Source of the DNA: Streptomyces sp. NRRL WC-3742
GTDB taxonomy: Bacteria > Actinomycetota > Actinomycetes > Streptomycetales > Streptomycetaceae
Direction: 5' to 3'
Length of the DNA: 64,000 nucleotides
Assembly: GCF_000720635.1 (NCBI RefSeq)
Contig: NZ_JOCF01000002.1
Span: 124,001-188,000 of the forward strand
Shown: positions 18,236 through 27,073 of the stretch, piece by piece
Layout: each line of letters starts with the position of its first letter
Numbering within the stretch: position 1 is the first letter of the stretch
Notes under the pieces: generated by a model
Told to the model about the DNA's origin: nothing
Database searches by the model: none
The model's input: only the letters and a program-made list of their open reading frames with translations
Program-made: the position numbers and the translations under genes

Positions 18236-19516
18236 CTACTTGCGGACCCGGGCCGCCTCCTTCAGCGCGGCGTCCTGGATCCCCCCGAGCACCTGCTTCG
18301 GGTCCCCCGTGACGGCCTGCCCGATCCCGGCCTTGATCCGGTTGCTGACCTCGCCCCAGGCCGGGTCCCCGAACGGGTAGAAGCTCGCGTTCGTCAGCCC
18401 GGCCGCGAACTGCTTCAGGTCCTCGTGCTTCGGGTCCCCCGTCATCTGCGTGAACGCGTCCTGGGTGACCGGCAGCAGGTTGTACTGCTCGTCGAACCGC
18501 AGCTGGTTCTCCTTGCCGTACACGTAGCTGACGAACTTCTTGATCTCGTTCCTGTGCCCGTTCGCCTTGAAGGCCATCAGCCAGTCCGCCACCCCGAGGC
18601 TGCCGGTCTTCCCGACCCCGTCCTTCTTGGGGATCGGCGCCGTCCCGAAGTCGACCTTCCCGGCGGACGCCATCCGCAGCAGCGTCGGGTGCCCGTTGAG
18701 CATCGCGACCTTCCCGGCCGCGAAGTCCTGGAACACCGGCGTGCGGTTCATCTTGCCGGGCTCCGGGTACGTCAGCCCGGGCGCCACCAGGTTGTTCTTG
18801 AGCCAGCCGAACGTCGCCTGGTTCTGCGGGCTGTCGATCGTGTAGTTGCCGACGTCGTCGGAGAGGCTCCCGCCCCCGCTCAGCGTCCACAGCATCGACT
18901 CGGCCGGCGCCTCCTCGCTCCCGAGCGGCAGCCCGTACGGCGTCACCCCGGGCACCTTGGCCTTGATCTTCTCGGCGTCCTGCCGCAGCTCGTTCCAGGT
19001 GGCCGGCGGCTGGGTGATCCCGGCCTGCCGGAAGACCGCCTTGTTGTAGAAGAGCACCCGCGAGGAGGAGACGAACGGAATCCCGTACTGCGTGCCGAGC
19101 ACCTGCCCGGCGTGCGCGAAGTTCTCCATGAACTTGGCCTGGGTGTCCATGGAGAGCACGTCGGCCGCCGGGTAGAGCCGGTCGGCGGCGACCTGGTCGG
19201 CGAACCCGCCGGTCTGGAGGAGGTCGGGCGACTTCCCGGCCGCGACCATGTCCTCGACCTTCTTGCCGATGTCCGTCCAGTTGTCGACCTCGACGTCGAC
19301 CTTGATGCCGGGGTTGGCCGATTCGAAGCCCTTGGCGATCTCGTCCCAGTAGTGCTTGGAGCTGGTCTCGGCGTTCTCCCCGTAGTCGGCGGCGACCAGC
19401 TTGAGGGTCACCGGCCCGTCGTCCTTCGCGCTGCAGGCGCTGACCGCCGTGAGCACCAGGGCTCCGGCCAGCGCAGTACCGAGCACACGGGAGGGAACGT
19501 GGGCGCGCCTGTTCAA
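18236..19516 (-). CDS. Extracellular sugar-binding lipoprotein (ABC transporter, family 1)
   Basis: A 426-residue solute-binding protein. A basic start (MNRRAHVPSR) and hydrophobic core lead to lipobox VSAC, giving a lipid-anchored Cys near residue 28. The mature part shows the family-1 features GFADQVAADRLYPA, GIPFVSSSRVLFYNK and TWNELRQDAEKI. No permease or ATPase genes are adjacent. It is divergent from nagK-nagA and shares their dre-bearing promoter region, so amino-sugar or chitooligosaccharide uptake is likely. I chose the TTG start with GAAGGCGG eight bases upstream. Confidence 0.85.
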   Translation of the reverse strand: MNRRAHVPSRVLGTALAGALVLTAVSACSAKDDGPVTLKLVAADYGENAETSSKHYWDEIAKGFESANPGIKVDVEVDNWTDIGKKVEDMVAAGKSPDLLQTGGFADQVAADRLYPAADVLSMDTQAKFMENFAHAGQVLGTQYGIPFVSSSRVLFYNKAVFRQAGITQPPATWNELRQDAEKIKAKVPGVTPYGLPLGSEEAPAESMLWTLSGGGSLSDDVGNYTIDSPQNQATFGWLKNNLVAPGLTYPEPGKMNRTPVFQDFAAGKVAMLNGHPTLLRMASAGKVDFGTAPIPKKDGVGKTGSLGVADWLMAFKANGHRNEIKKFVSYVYGKENQLRFDEQYNLLPVTQDAFTQMTGDPKHEDLKQFAAGLTNASFYPFGDPAWGEVSNRIKAGIGQAVTGDPKQVLGGIQDAALKEAARVRK

Positions 19517-19757
19517 CGCGGGTACCGCCTTCAATAAGGAAAGAACTGCCGCCGGAGGAGGGACTCCGGTCGGGGGGAGGCGCCACACTGCCAAACGCGG
19601 CGCCCACTGGTCCACACCACTCGACCGAGCCCACCCAGTAGTTATCGAAGTGCGGAGGTCGTTGCACGATGCGCAACAGCAGGTGAACAAACGACCTCGC
19701 GGACGCGCCACTCGCAAAGCCCCCCACAGTCCCCGATCTGCGACAAAGCTCACCCAA

Positions 19758-19773
19758 TCTGGACCAGACCAAT
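19758..19773. promoter_or_regulatory. dre site 1 (DasR-responsive element)
   Basis: TCTGGACCAGACCAAT matches 12 of 16 dre consensus positions as I recall the consensus. It lies in the shared promoter region of nagK-nagA and the sugar-binding lipoprotein, 51 bases before the nagK start. Confidence 0.65.
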
Positions 19774-19779
19774 CCGACA

Positions 19780-19795
19780 ACTGGACTAGACCTCT
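19780..19795. promoter_or_regulatory. dre site 2 (DasR-responsive element)
   Basis: ACTGGACTAGACCTCT matches 14 of 16 dre consensus positions as I recall the consensus. It is 22 bases (about two helical turns) from site 1 and 29 bases before nagK. DasR, a GntR repressor released by glucosamine-6-phosphate, is the expected ligand. Confidence 0.8.
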
Positions 19796-19823
19796 TCGAC
19801 CCGACCAAGGGAAACTGTCCTCC

Positions 19824-20771
19824 GTGAAGCACGTCATCGCACTCGATGTAGGCGGCACCGGCATGAAGGCCGCGCTGCTCGCCCAGGACGGCTCCGTGCT
19901 GTTCGAAGCACGCCGACCGACCGGGCGGGAGCACGGCACGGACGCCGTCGTCGCCGCCATCCTCGACTTCGCCGCCGACCTCGCGGACGAGGGCCGGGCC
20001 CGCTACGGCGTCGCCCCCCTCGCCGCCGGCGTCGCCGTCCCGGGGACGATCGACGAGAGGAACGGGATCGCGGTCTACTCGGCCAACCTCGGCTGGCGGG
20101 ACCTCCCGATGCGCAAGCTCCTCGGCGAGCGCCTGGCCACCCCCGGCGACCGGACGATCCCCGTGGCGCTCGGCCACGACGTGCGCTCCGGCGGCCTCGC
20201 CGAGGGCCGGCTCGGCGCCGGCCGGGGCGTGGACCGCTTCCTGTTCATCGCCCTCGGCACCGGCATCGCCGGCGCCATCGGCATCAACGGCCGGATCGAG
20301 GCCGGGTCCCACGGCTACGGCGGCGAGATCGGCCACGTCGTGGTCCGCCCCGGCGGCCCCCCGTGCGGCTGCGGCGCCCGCGGCTGCCTGGAGACGCTGG
20401 CCTCCGCCTCCGCCGTCTCCCGCGCCTGGGCCGAGGCCAGCGGCGACCCCGACGCCGACGCGGCATCCTGCGCCGCCGCGGTGGACGCCGGGGACGACCG
20501 CGCCCTCGCCGTCTGGCAGGGCGCCGTCGACGCCCTGGCCGACGGCATCGTCCTCGCCCAGAGCCTGCTCGACCCGTCCACGGTGATCGTCGGCGGGGGG
20601 CTGGCCGAGGCCGGCGACACGCTCCTCAGCCCGCTGCGCGCGGCGGTCACCGAGCGCCTGACCTTCCAGATGCCCCCGAAGGTCGTACCCGCCATGCTCA
20701 AAGACACCGCCGCATCCCTCGGAGCGGGCCTGCTCGCGTGGGATCTGCTCTCCTTGGAGGTGACCGCGTGA
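19824..20771 (+). CDS. nagK: ROK-family N-acetylglucosamine kinase
   Basis: A 315-residue sugar kinase. It has the phosphate motif DVGGTGMKAA, catalytic-region sequence GHDVRSGGLAEGRLG, the ROK adenosine/sugar motif ALGTGIAGAI with GHVVVRPGG, and the zinc motif CGCGARGCLE. It phosphorylates internalised GlcNAc at O6. It starts with GTG. It overlaps nagA by four bases (GTGA), so the pair is translationally coupled. Its assignment as NagK rather than glucokinase rests on the neighbour nagA and the dre sites. Confidence 0.88.
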   Translation: MKHVIALDVGGTGMKAALLAQDGSVLFEARRPTGREHGTDAVVAAILDFAADLADEGRARYGVAPLAAGVAVPGTIDERNGIAVYSANLGWRDLPMRKLLGERLATPGDRTIPVALGHDVRSGGLAEGRLGAGRGVDRFLFIALGTGIAGAIGINGRIEAGSHGYGGEIGHVVVRPGGPPCGCGARGCLETLASASAVSRAWAEASGDPDADAASCAAAVDAGDDRALAVWQGAVDALADGIVLAQSLLDPSTVIVGGGLAEAGDTLLSPLRAAVTERLTFQMPPKVVPAMLKDTAASLGAGLLAWDLLSLEVTA

Positions 20772-21949
20772 CCACCGCGGACCGTGACCGTACCGCCCTC
20801 GCCGGCGCCCGCCTCGTCCTTCCCGGCGGCGTCGTGGACGGCGACCGCCTGGCCGTCGAGGGCGAGCGCATCGCCGGCCTCGGAGGCGAGAGCGAACCCG
20901 GCGACCTCGACCTGAGCGGCTGCACCGTCGTTCCCGGCTTCGTCGACCTGCACGTCCACGGCGGCGGCGGCGCCTCCTACGCCTCCGGCATCGCCGAGGA
21001 GGCCCTGCGGGCGGCCCGCACCCACCTGGAACACGGCACCACCACGACGATCGCCTCCACCGTCACCGGTGAGATCGACGAGGTCGCCCGCCAGGCCGCC
21101 GTCCTCTCCGAGCTCGTGGAGGACGGGGTCCTCGCCGGCGTCCACTTCGAGGGCCCGTTCATCTCGCACAACCGCTGCGGCGCCCACCGCCCCGACCTGC
21201 TGCGCGACCCGGACCCGGCGCTGGTGCGCAAGCTCGTCGACGCCGCCCGCGGCCACGCCAAGATGGTCACCCTCGCCCCCGAGCTGCCCGGCGGCATGGA
21301 GTCCGTCCGGATGCTGGCCGACCTCGGCGTGATCGCCGCCGTCGGCCACACCGACTCGGACTACACCACCACCCTCGAGGCCGTCGAGGCCGGCGCCACC
21401 GTCGCCACCCACCTGTTCAACGCCATGCCCGGCATCGCCCACCGCGCCCCGGGCCCGATCGTGGCGCTGCTGGAGGACGAGCGGGTCACCGTCGAGCTGA
21501 TCAACGACGGCGTGCACCTGCACCCGTCCGTCCTCGACCTCGCGTACGGCACCGCCGGCGCGAACCGTGTCGCCCTGATCACCGACGCCATGGGCGCCGC
21601 CGGCATGGGCGACGGCCTCTACCCGCTCGGCCCGCTCCAGGTCGAGGTCCGGAACGGCGTCGCCCGCCTCGTCGAGGGCGGCTCCATCGCCGGCTCCACC
21701 CTCACCCTGGACGTGGCGTTCAAGCGCTCGGTCACCGTCAACCGGCTGAGCCTGAACCAGACCGTCGAGTCACTCTCCACCACCCCGGCCCGCCTGCTCG
21801 GCCTCTCCGACTCGATCGGCTCGCTGGAGACCGGCAAGCTCGCCGACCTGGTCGTCCTGGACTCCGGGACCTACGACCTGGTCGCCGTCATGCGCCGCGG
21901 CCGCTGGGTCCTCGGCGGCGACCGCTTCCCCCGGGTCGAACCCGCCTGA
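20768..21949 (+). CDS. nagA: N-acetylglucosamine-6-phosphate deacetylase
   Basis: A 393-residue amidohydrolase. It has the metal motif DLHVHGGGG, HFEGPFIS, GHTDSDYTT, HLFNAMPG and catalytic ITDAMGAAG. It converts GlcNAc-6-P to glucosamine-6-P and acetate, producing the effector that lifts DasR repression. The GTG start overlaps the nagK stop. Confidence 0.95.
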   Translation: MTTADRDRTALAGARLVLPGGVVDGDRLAVEGERIAGLGGESEPGDLDLSGCTVVPGFVDLHVHGGGGASYASGIAEEALRAARTHLEHGTTTTIASTVTGEIDEVARQAAVLSELVEDGVLAGVHFEGPFISHNRCGAHRPDLLRDPDPALVRKLVDAARGHAKMVTLAPELPGGMESVRMLADLGVIAAVGHTDSDYTTTLEAVEAGATVATHLFNAMPGIAHRAPGPIVALLEDERVTVELINDGVHLHPSVLDLAYGTAGANRVALITDAMGAAGMGDGLYPLGPLQVEVRNGVARLVEGGSIAGSTLTLDVAFKRSVTVNRLSLNQTVESLSTTPARLLGLSDSIGSLETGKLADLVVLDSGTYDLVAVMRRGRWVLGGDRFPRVEPA

Positions 21950-21961
21950 CCGGCCCGCTCA

Positions 21962-22009
21962 CGCGCGAAGGCCGCCCGCCCCCGCACGGGGACGGGCGGC
22001 CTTCGCGCG
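21962..22009. terminator. Long hairpin between nagA and the convergent CBM-like gene
   Basis: CGCGCGAAGGCCGCCCG pairs with CGGGCGGCCTTCGCGCG. It lies between two convergent genes and can terminate both. Confidence 0.85.
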
Positions 22010-22017
22010 TCACGGCC

Positions 22018-23004
22018 TCAGCCCGAGTACGGCTCGATGGTGATCTGGTCGATCAGCACCGGCCCGGACGGCACCGTGAAGGCCACGGTGTTCGACCCGG
22101 CCTGGAACTGCGGCAGTATCCAGGTGTTGAACCAGGCGGCCGTCTGGTCCTTGGGCGCCGTCCCGCCGTAGATCTTGTACGTGATCCCGTTCGGCCAGTC
22201 CTTGCCGTTCACCGAGACCGCGCCCTTGATGTCCGCACCGGCGTAGTTGTAGTGCACGTTCAGCTTGTACGTCCCGGCCGCGGGGATGTCCCCGGTCCAG
22301 GTCACCGAGCCGCCCGGCTGGAGCGTGAGGTAGCTGCCGTCCGCCGACTTGGCGCCCTTGACGCCGTTGCCCAGCGGCGCGTTCTGCGCCTGGAGCTGCC
22401 CGGCGTCCACGGTGCCCGGGCCCGAACCGGCCGAGGCGCTCGCCGAGGGCGTGCCGGTGCCGGACGTGCCCGAGGCCGGGGCGGTGGGGGCCGGCGGCGC
22501 GACCGTCGAGGTGCCGCCCTTGGCGTTCTTGTCCGTCGTGTCCGGGTCGTTGCCGGACAGCGCGATCCCGGCGCCGATGGCGATCGCCGCCACCACCGCG
22601 ACGGCTCCGATCACCGCGCCCTTGCTGCGCCCGCTGCTCTGCCCACCGCCGGGCCGCTCCTCCCCCGGCTGCGGCCGGGAGTGCTCGGCGTAGCGGGTCT
22701 GCTGGGCCGGCGCGGCACCGTACTCGGGCTGCTGCTGCCCGTACGGGGCCTGGCCCTGCTGGCCGTACTGCTGCGAGTACCCCTGCTGCTCGTACGGTGC
22801 CTGCGGCCCGCGCGGCGCCTGGCCGTACTGCGCGCGCCCGACCTCCATCGGGCGGCTGTACGAGGTCCGGGGCACACCCTGCTGCGGCTCGGCCTGCGCC
22901 GGGGACCCTTCGGCCGGGCGGTACAGGTAACCGAACGGGTCGTCGTCCTGCGGGGCACCGCCCCCCTGGCCCTCGGGCACTCCGTTGCTGCCGGCGGTCG
23001 TCAC
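22018..23004 (-). CDS. Membrane-anchored protein with Gln/Pro-rich cytoplasmic region and CBM35-like domain
   Basis: A 328-residue protein. Residues 1-125 are low-complexity (Gln, Tyr, Pro, Gly; repeated YGQQ). One transmembrane helix lies at about 129-150 (GAVIGAVAVVAAIAIGAGIAL). A Ser/Thr/Pro/Ala linker follows, then a C-terminal ~125-residue beta-sandwich resembling CBM35/CBM6 carbohydrate-binding modules (GGSVTWTGDIPAAGTYKLNVHY, GSNTVAFTV, IDQITIEP). No catalytic domain is present. A location outside the membrane next to amino-sugar genes suggests glycan binding, but the ligand is unknown. Confidence 0.75.
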   Translation of the reverse strand: MTTAGSNGVPEGQGGGAPQDDDPFGYLYRPAEGSPAQAEPQQGVPRTSYSRPMEVGRAQYGQAPRGPQAPYEQQGYSQQYGQQGQAPYGQQQPEYGAAPAQQTRYAEHSRPQPGEERPGGGQSSGRSKGAVIGAVAVVAAIAIGAGIALSGNDPDTTDKNAKGGTSTVAPPAPTAPASGTSGTGTPSASASAGSGPGTVDAGQLQAQNAPLGNGVKGAKSADGSYLTLQPGGSVTWTGDIPAAGTYKLNVHYNYAGADIKGAVSVNGKDWPNGITYKIYGGTAPKDQTAAWFNTWILPQFQAGSNTVAFTVPSGPVLIDQITIEPYSG

Positions 23005-23175
23005 GGTGGTCTACTCCCCCATCCGGTGGGCACCGCCTGGCTGCGGGCCCGCGGCACGGATCATGGACGCTGTCGTCTGCCGGAACCCTACCTGCCGGAC
23101 ACGACGACAGGGAAAGAACCCTTGACAACTCACGGGTAACCTGCGCGCCCCCGACTCAATCCGCGCGCCGCCCGG

Positions 23176-24978
23176 TCAGCCCGCCCGCCGGTGCGAGCGC
23201 TCCCCCCGCGCGCCGCGCACCGCGCCGCCCCTGGCCCGCTTCTCGTCGTACATCCGCTCGTCCGCGGTGTGGAGCACCTCCTCGATGCTCATCCCGCAGC
23301 CGGCCCAGCCGACCCCCAGGCTCACCCCGACGCGCATCGCCCGGCCGTCGATCCGCATCGGCGGGATGATCGCGTTGCGGAGCCGGTGGGCGAGGTCCTT
23401 GGCCTCCTCGCGCCCGATGCCGTCCGCCAGCACCACGAACTCGTCGCCGCCGAGCCGCGCCACCGTGTCGCCGTCCCGGACGGCCTGGCTGAGCCGCCGG
23501 GCGACCTCGACCAGGACCGAGTCGCCCGCGTTGTGGCCGAACCGGTCGTTGATCGACTTGAAGCCGTCCAGGTCGCAGAAGAGCACCGCGAGCCCCTTGT
23601 CCTGCGCTCCCGAGCCGCCGCGGAACGACGAGGACCACGCCTCGCCGCCCGGCGCCTGGTCCTCGGGGACGACGGCGTGCACGTGCTCCCCGTAGCCGAG
23701 GCCCGCCGGCGCCCGGCCGTCCGCCTCCCCGTACCCGTGCACCGGCCCGCCGTACGGGTCCGCGCCCTCCAGCCCGTCGTGGGCCGTGTGCGCGCTGTAC
23801 GAGTCCGACGGGTGGGCGTACGCCGCCGGGTACGCCGTCTCGACCTGCCCGCCGACCGGCCCGCCGGAGGTGGCGACCGCGGCGCCGGAGGGCACCTCCG
23901 CGCAGAGCCGGCGCGCGAGGCGGGCCTTGAGCTCGGCGCCGTTGGGCAGGCCCGTGAGCGCGTCGTGGCTGGCCCGGTGGGCGAGCTGCAGCTCGTGCCG
24001 CTTGCGGTCCTCGATGTCCTCGACGTGGGTGAGCAGGAAGCTCGGGCCCTCGGCCGCGTCCGCCACGATCGAGTTGCGCAGGCAGACCCACTGGTAGCCG
24101 CCGTCCCGCCGGGACAGCCGCAGCTCCGCCCGACCGCTCTCGGCGCTGGTGCGCTCCAGCAGGGCGCGGTCGTCGGGGTGGACGAGGTCGGCGAAGCTCT
24201 GCTGGCGCAGCACGGCGCGGGGGCGGCCGAGGAGGCGACAGAGCGCGTCGTTGACGCGGGTCAGCTGTCCGCGCCCGACGCCGTGCAGTTCGGTGATCGC
24301 CATGCCGCTGGGCGCGTACTCGAAGGCTTGGCGGAAGCTCTCCTCGCTGGCCCGCAGCGCCTGCTGCTCCTTCTCCAGCCTGGCCAGCGCGCGTTGCATC
24401 TCCGCGCGTAGCCGGGCGTTGCCGATGGCGATGGACGCCTGGAGGGAGAACATCTCCAGGGCCTCGCGGGTCCACGCGCCGGGCCGCTTGCCGCTGCGCG
24501 GGCGGTCCACCGAGAGCACCCCGAGCAGGTCCCCGCCGGCGCTGTACATGGGGGCGAGCAGCCCGTCGGCGGGGTGCCAGTCGTTGGCGTAGACGGGCAT
24601 CGGCCCGTCGCCGATCCAGCGGGGGATGTCGCCGGCGACGGCCCAGCCGCGGTCGTACGGGAGGAAGCGCAGGGTGCCCCAGTGGTCGCTGACGCCGAGC
24701 AGCCGGTCCCAGGACTCCCGGGAGCCGACCTGGCCGAGCAGCACGGACGGGCCGCCCATGGTGCTCTCCTCGAGCTCCCAGACGGCCGCCACCACGAGGT
24801 CGCCGTCCGGGCGGACGAGGCTGACCGCGGCGGCGTCGAAGCCGAGCCCGTGCACCGCGCCCTCGACGACGGCCTGCAGCGTCCCCGCGAGACTGCGGGC
24901 AGCGTTGAGGTCCGCCACGACCCGGTGCAAGGTGCGGAGGGTCGCGAGACGGACGTACGGCTCCGACTCGGCTTCCAT
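23176..24978 (-). CDS. cdgB: Diguanylate cyclase with GAF and PAS domains (CdgB-like)
   Basis: A 600-residue protein: GAF domain ~residues 15-190, coiled linker, PAS/PAC ~205-325, then GGDEF. The catalytic motif GGDEF is intact at 510-514, with the metal motif FCDLDGFKSIND at 467-478. There is no EAL domain and no obvious RxxD inhibitory site. It makes c-di-GMP, which in streptomycetes controls development through BldD and RsiG-WhiG. The domain order matches CdgB. Two oddities are a ~99-residue Gly/Tyr/His-rich insertion (363-461) inside the GGDEF domain and a Crp-type palindrome upstream. Confidence 0.9.
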   Translation of the reverse strand: MEAESEPYVRLATLRTLHRVVADLNAARSLAGTLQAVVEGAVHGLGFDAAAVSLVRPDGDLVVAAVWELEESTMGGPSVLLGQVGSRESWDRLLGVSDHWGTLRFLPYDRGWAVAGDIPRWIGDGPMPVYANDWHPADGLLAPMYSAGGDLLGVLSVDRPRSGKRPGAWTREALEMFSLQASIAIGNARLRAEMQRALARLEKEQQALRASEESFRQAFEYAPSGMAITELHGVGRGQLTRVNDALCRLLGRPRAVLRQQSFADLVHPDDRALLERTSAESGRAELRLSRRDGGYQWVCLRNSIVADAAEGPSFLLTHVEDIEDRKRHELQLAHRASHDALTGLPNGAELKARLARRLCAEVPSGAAVATSGGPVGGQVETAYPAAYAHPSDSYSAHTAHDGLEGADPYGGPVHGYGEADGRAPAGLGYGEHVHAVVPEDQAPGGEAWSSSFRGGSGAQDKGLAVLFCDLDGFKSINDRFGHNAGDSVLVEVARRLSQAVRDGDTVARLGGDEFVVLADGIGREEAKDLAHRLRNAIIPPMRIDGRAMRVGVSLGVGWAGCGMSIEEVLHTADERMYDEKRARGGAVRGARGERSHRRAG

Positions 24979-25339
24979 GCGGGGGCTCCCCGGCTGCTTC
25001 GGATGGTTCTTGATTGGTTATCGTCCGATTGCCAGAAGAACTGAATCACAGGGAGCACAGCGTTCGGCACGCTCGGTCAGCAATAGGCCGCCCGTTGTGA
25101 CTTAAATCACAGAGCACTAATACGCCCTTAATCAGTTCATCCACCCATAGCCGGACATCGTCCGCTATCAGGACAATTCCCGTGGTCGACCGGTACGGCC
25201 CCGCCCTGAAGACGGCTGCCGTCCGCCAGTCCCCTCGCTTCACCCCCGCGAGTGATCTCGGCGTGATTTCCGCCACGGCCCGTAACCTGGCGGCTGCGCC
25301 GGTGGTCCTACGACCAGGGCCCGATACCGCGCCACCGGG
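24979..25339. other. Gene-free regulatory region upstream of cdgB
   Basis: About 360 bases between divergent genes with an AT-rich core near 25000-25140. It contains the Crp-like palindrome. No reading frame or RNA gene is apparent. Confidence 0.6.
25096..25111. promoter_or_regulatory. Perfect Crp-type palindrome upstream of cdgB
   Basis: TGTGACTTAAATCACA fits the classical TGTGA-N6-TCACA Crp consensus exactly, in an AT-rich patch 118 bases before the cdgB start. It does not fit the BldD consensus I recall. Confidence 0.65.
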
Positions 25340-25888
25340 GTGACGACTACCGTGCGGTACGTGCACCCGTCCCCGCAGCCCGAAGCTGCCCCCCACGCCA
25401 CGCCCGACGAGTTCCGGGCAGCACTCTCCCAGCTCGCCGCCGGCGTGAGCCTGGTGACCGTCCACGACCCCGAGGACGGCGAGGACGTCGGCATGACCGC
25501 CACGTCCTTCCTCTCGGTGTCGCTGGAGCCGCCGCTGGTGCTGATCTCGGTGCGCGAGGACTCCCGGATGGACGAGGTGCTCTCCCGGACCGACACCTGG
25601 GCGGTCTCGGTGCTCGCCGAGGGGCAGAAGACGCTCGGCTCCCGCTTCGCCATGAAGGGCCGCCTCAGCGACCGGCTGCTGTTCGCGGACACCCCGCACC
25701 GCCGCGGCACGCACACCGACGCCCCGCTGGTCGAGGGCGCCCTGGCCACCGTCGAGTGCCGCACCGAGCAGCGCATAGCGGCCGGCGACCACACCCTGCT
25801 GGTCGGCCGTGTCCTGGAGGCCACCGTCCCCACGCCCGGCGGCCGCCCCCTGCTCTACTTCCACGGCGGCTACCGCGCCCTCGGATGA
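25340..25888 (+). CDS. Flavin reductase-like domain protein
   Basis: A 182-residue protein of the FMN-binding split-barrel flavin reductase family: FRAALSQLAAGVSLVTV, GMTATSFLSVSLEPPLVLISV, and C-terminal RPLLYFHGGYRAL. Such proteins reduce FMN/FAD with NAD(P)H for a partner monooxygenase, but no oxygenase gene is adjacent. GTG at 25340 or at 25352 could start it. Confidence 0.88.
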   Translation: MTTTVRYVHPSPQPEAAPHATPDEFRAALSQLAAGVSLVTVHDPEDGEDVGMTATSFLSVSLEPPLVLISVREDSRMDEVLSRTDTWAVSVLAEGQKTLGSRFAMKGRLSDRLLFADTPHRRGTHTDAPLVEGALATVECRTEQRIAAGDHTLLVGRVLEATVPTPGGRPLLYFHGGYRALG

Positions 25889-25900
25889 CCGGAACGCGCC

Positions 25901-26332
25901 CTACTCGCCCTTCGGGGACCTGCGCCCCTGCTTGACCTCCGAGCGCTGCCGCTTGTTGGACAGCCGCCGCTCGACCATCCCCCGGCTCGGCTTGGTCGCC
26001 CGCCGGCTCTTCGGCGGCGGCGCGCACGCCTCGCCCAGCACCGCCGCCAGCCGCGCCGCGGCCGCCTCCCGGTTGCGCCACTGCGAACGGAACTCCGAGG
26101 CCGTCACCACCAGCACCCGGCCGTCCACCAGGCGGTTGGCCAGCCGCTCCAGCGCACGCTCGCGCCACACCTCGGGCAGCGCCTTCGAGGCGGCCAGGTC
26201 GTAGCGCAACTCGGCCTTGGAGTCGGAGGTGTTGACGTGCTGGCCACCGGGGCCGGAGGAACGTGAGAAGCGCCAGACGAGCTCGGCGTCGGGGACGACC
26301 ACCGACCCCCGTACGCGAATGGGCTCAGGCAT
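25901..26332 (-). CDS. arfB: Alternative ribosome-rescue peptidyl-tRNA hydrolase ArfB
   Basis: A 143-residue release-factor-like protein with the catalytic GGQ in SSGPGGQHVNTSDSKAEL and a basic C-terminal tail (KSRRATKPSRG, RRLSNKRQRSEVKQGRR) that enters the mRNA channel of stalled ribosomes. It hydrolyses peptidyl-tRNA on non-stop complexes. The start MPEPIRV gives the usual family length. Confidence 0.93.
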   Translation of the reverse strand: MPEPIRVRGSVVVPDAELVWRFSRSSGPGGQHVNTSDSKAELRYDLAASKALPEVWRERALERLANRLVDGRVLVVTASEFRSQWRNREAAAARLAAVLGEACAPPPKSRRATKPSRGMVERRLSNKRQRSEVKQGRRSPKGE

Positions 26333-26439
26333 GCGCCCATTCTCCCGCCCCCACCCCATCCGGTCACCCGGTTTTGCGTGACTCGCCCGCTCGCCCCCGG
26401 GCGGGGCCCGGTTACCCGGGCGGCCCCCGACCCCCGACA

Positions 26440-26937
26440 ATGGCGTACGTGATCGAGCTCGGCTACTCCCTCTCCAACCGCTTCCCCGACCCCCCGCAGA
26501 CGGACTACCGCACCGCCCCCGTGCGCTCCCTGCGGTACGACCTGTTCTGCGGCGACGTGTACCTGGACGCCGAGGGCGCCGAACTCTCCACCCGCTGGGC
26601 CTGGGTGCCCGTCCTGGACTTCGCCTGGGCGCTGTGCGACATCGCCGAGGAGCTGGACCGCGACCCCGACGGCTCGCGCGCCGCCCGGGTGCAGACCGCC
26701 GACCTCGACTTCACCCAGAACACCGAGCTGCTGCGCTTCGCCCGCCGCTTCAACTGGGTCGAGATCACCGCCACCTGGCTGCCCGACGAGCCGCCCGCCG
26801 TCGTCCGCCACAGCGAACTGCGGCGCGAGGCCCGCGACTTCCTCCAGGACACCCTCGCCGACCTCTTCGACATGCACCCCGACCTGGCCGACAACCCGAA
26901 CATCTGGACGCTCCAGGGCCGGTTCCCGCGCATCTGA
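26440..26937 (+). CDS. Conserved hypothetical protein
   Basis: A 165-residue acidic soluble protein, Trp- and Asp-rich (STRWAWVPVLDFAWALCDIAEEL). The alternating pattern suggests mixed alpha/beta, with no signal peptide or known catalytic motif. I do not recognise the family. The divergent arfB starts 107 bases upstream. Confidence 0.6.
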   Translation: MAYVIELGYSLSNRFPDPPQTDYRTAPVRSLRYDLFCGDVYLDAEGAELSTRWAWVPVLDFAWALCDIAEELDRDPDGSRAARVQTADLDFTQNTELLRFARRFNWVEITATWLPDEPPAVVRHSELRREARDFLQDTLADLFDMHPDLADNPNIWTLQGRFPRI

Positions 26938-27073
26938 CCGCTCCATTGCCCCGGCTTTGCCTCGCAATGACGTCCTTGCGCGGAATTGACTCAGAATTCC
27001 CGCCCGTCACGGAACCAAGCCCCCGAAGAACCGCGTTGTCCCGGGAAAAGCGATCGAAGGGACTGCAACCGTC

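Noticed and set aside
17958..20336. 792-codon leftward frame through DUF3263, the sugar-binding gene and nagK
   Set aside because: Only its last 75 codons (DUF3263) have family sequence and a ribosome site; the rest is out of frame with real genes.
25096..25111. BldD box upstream of cdgB
   Set aside because: The palindrome fits Crp exactly and misses several required positions of the BldD consensus I recall.
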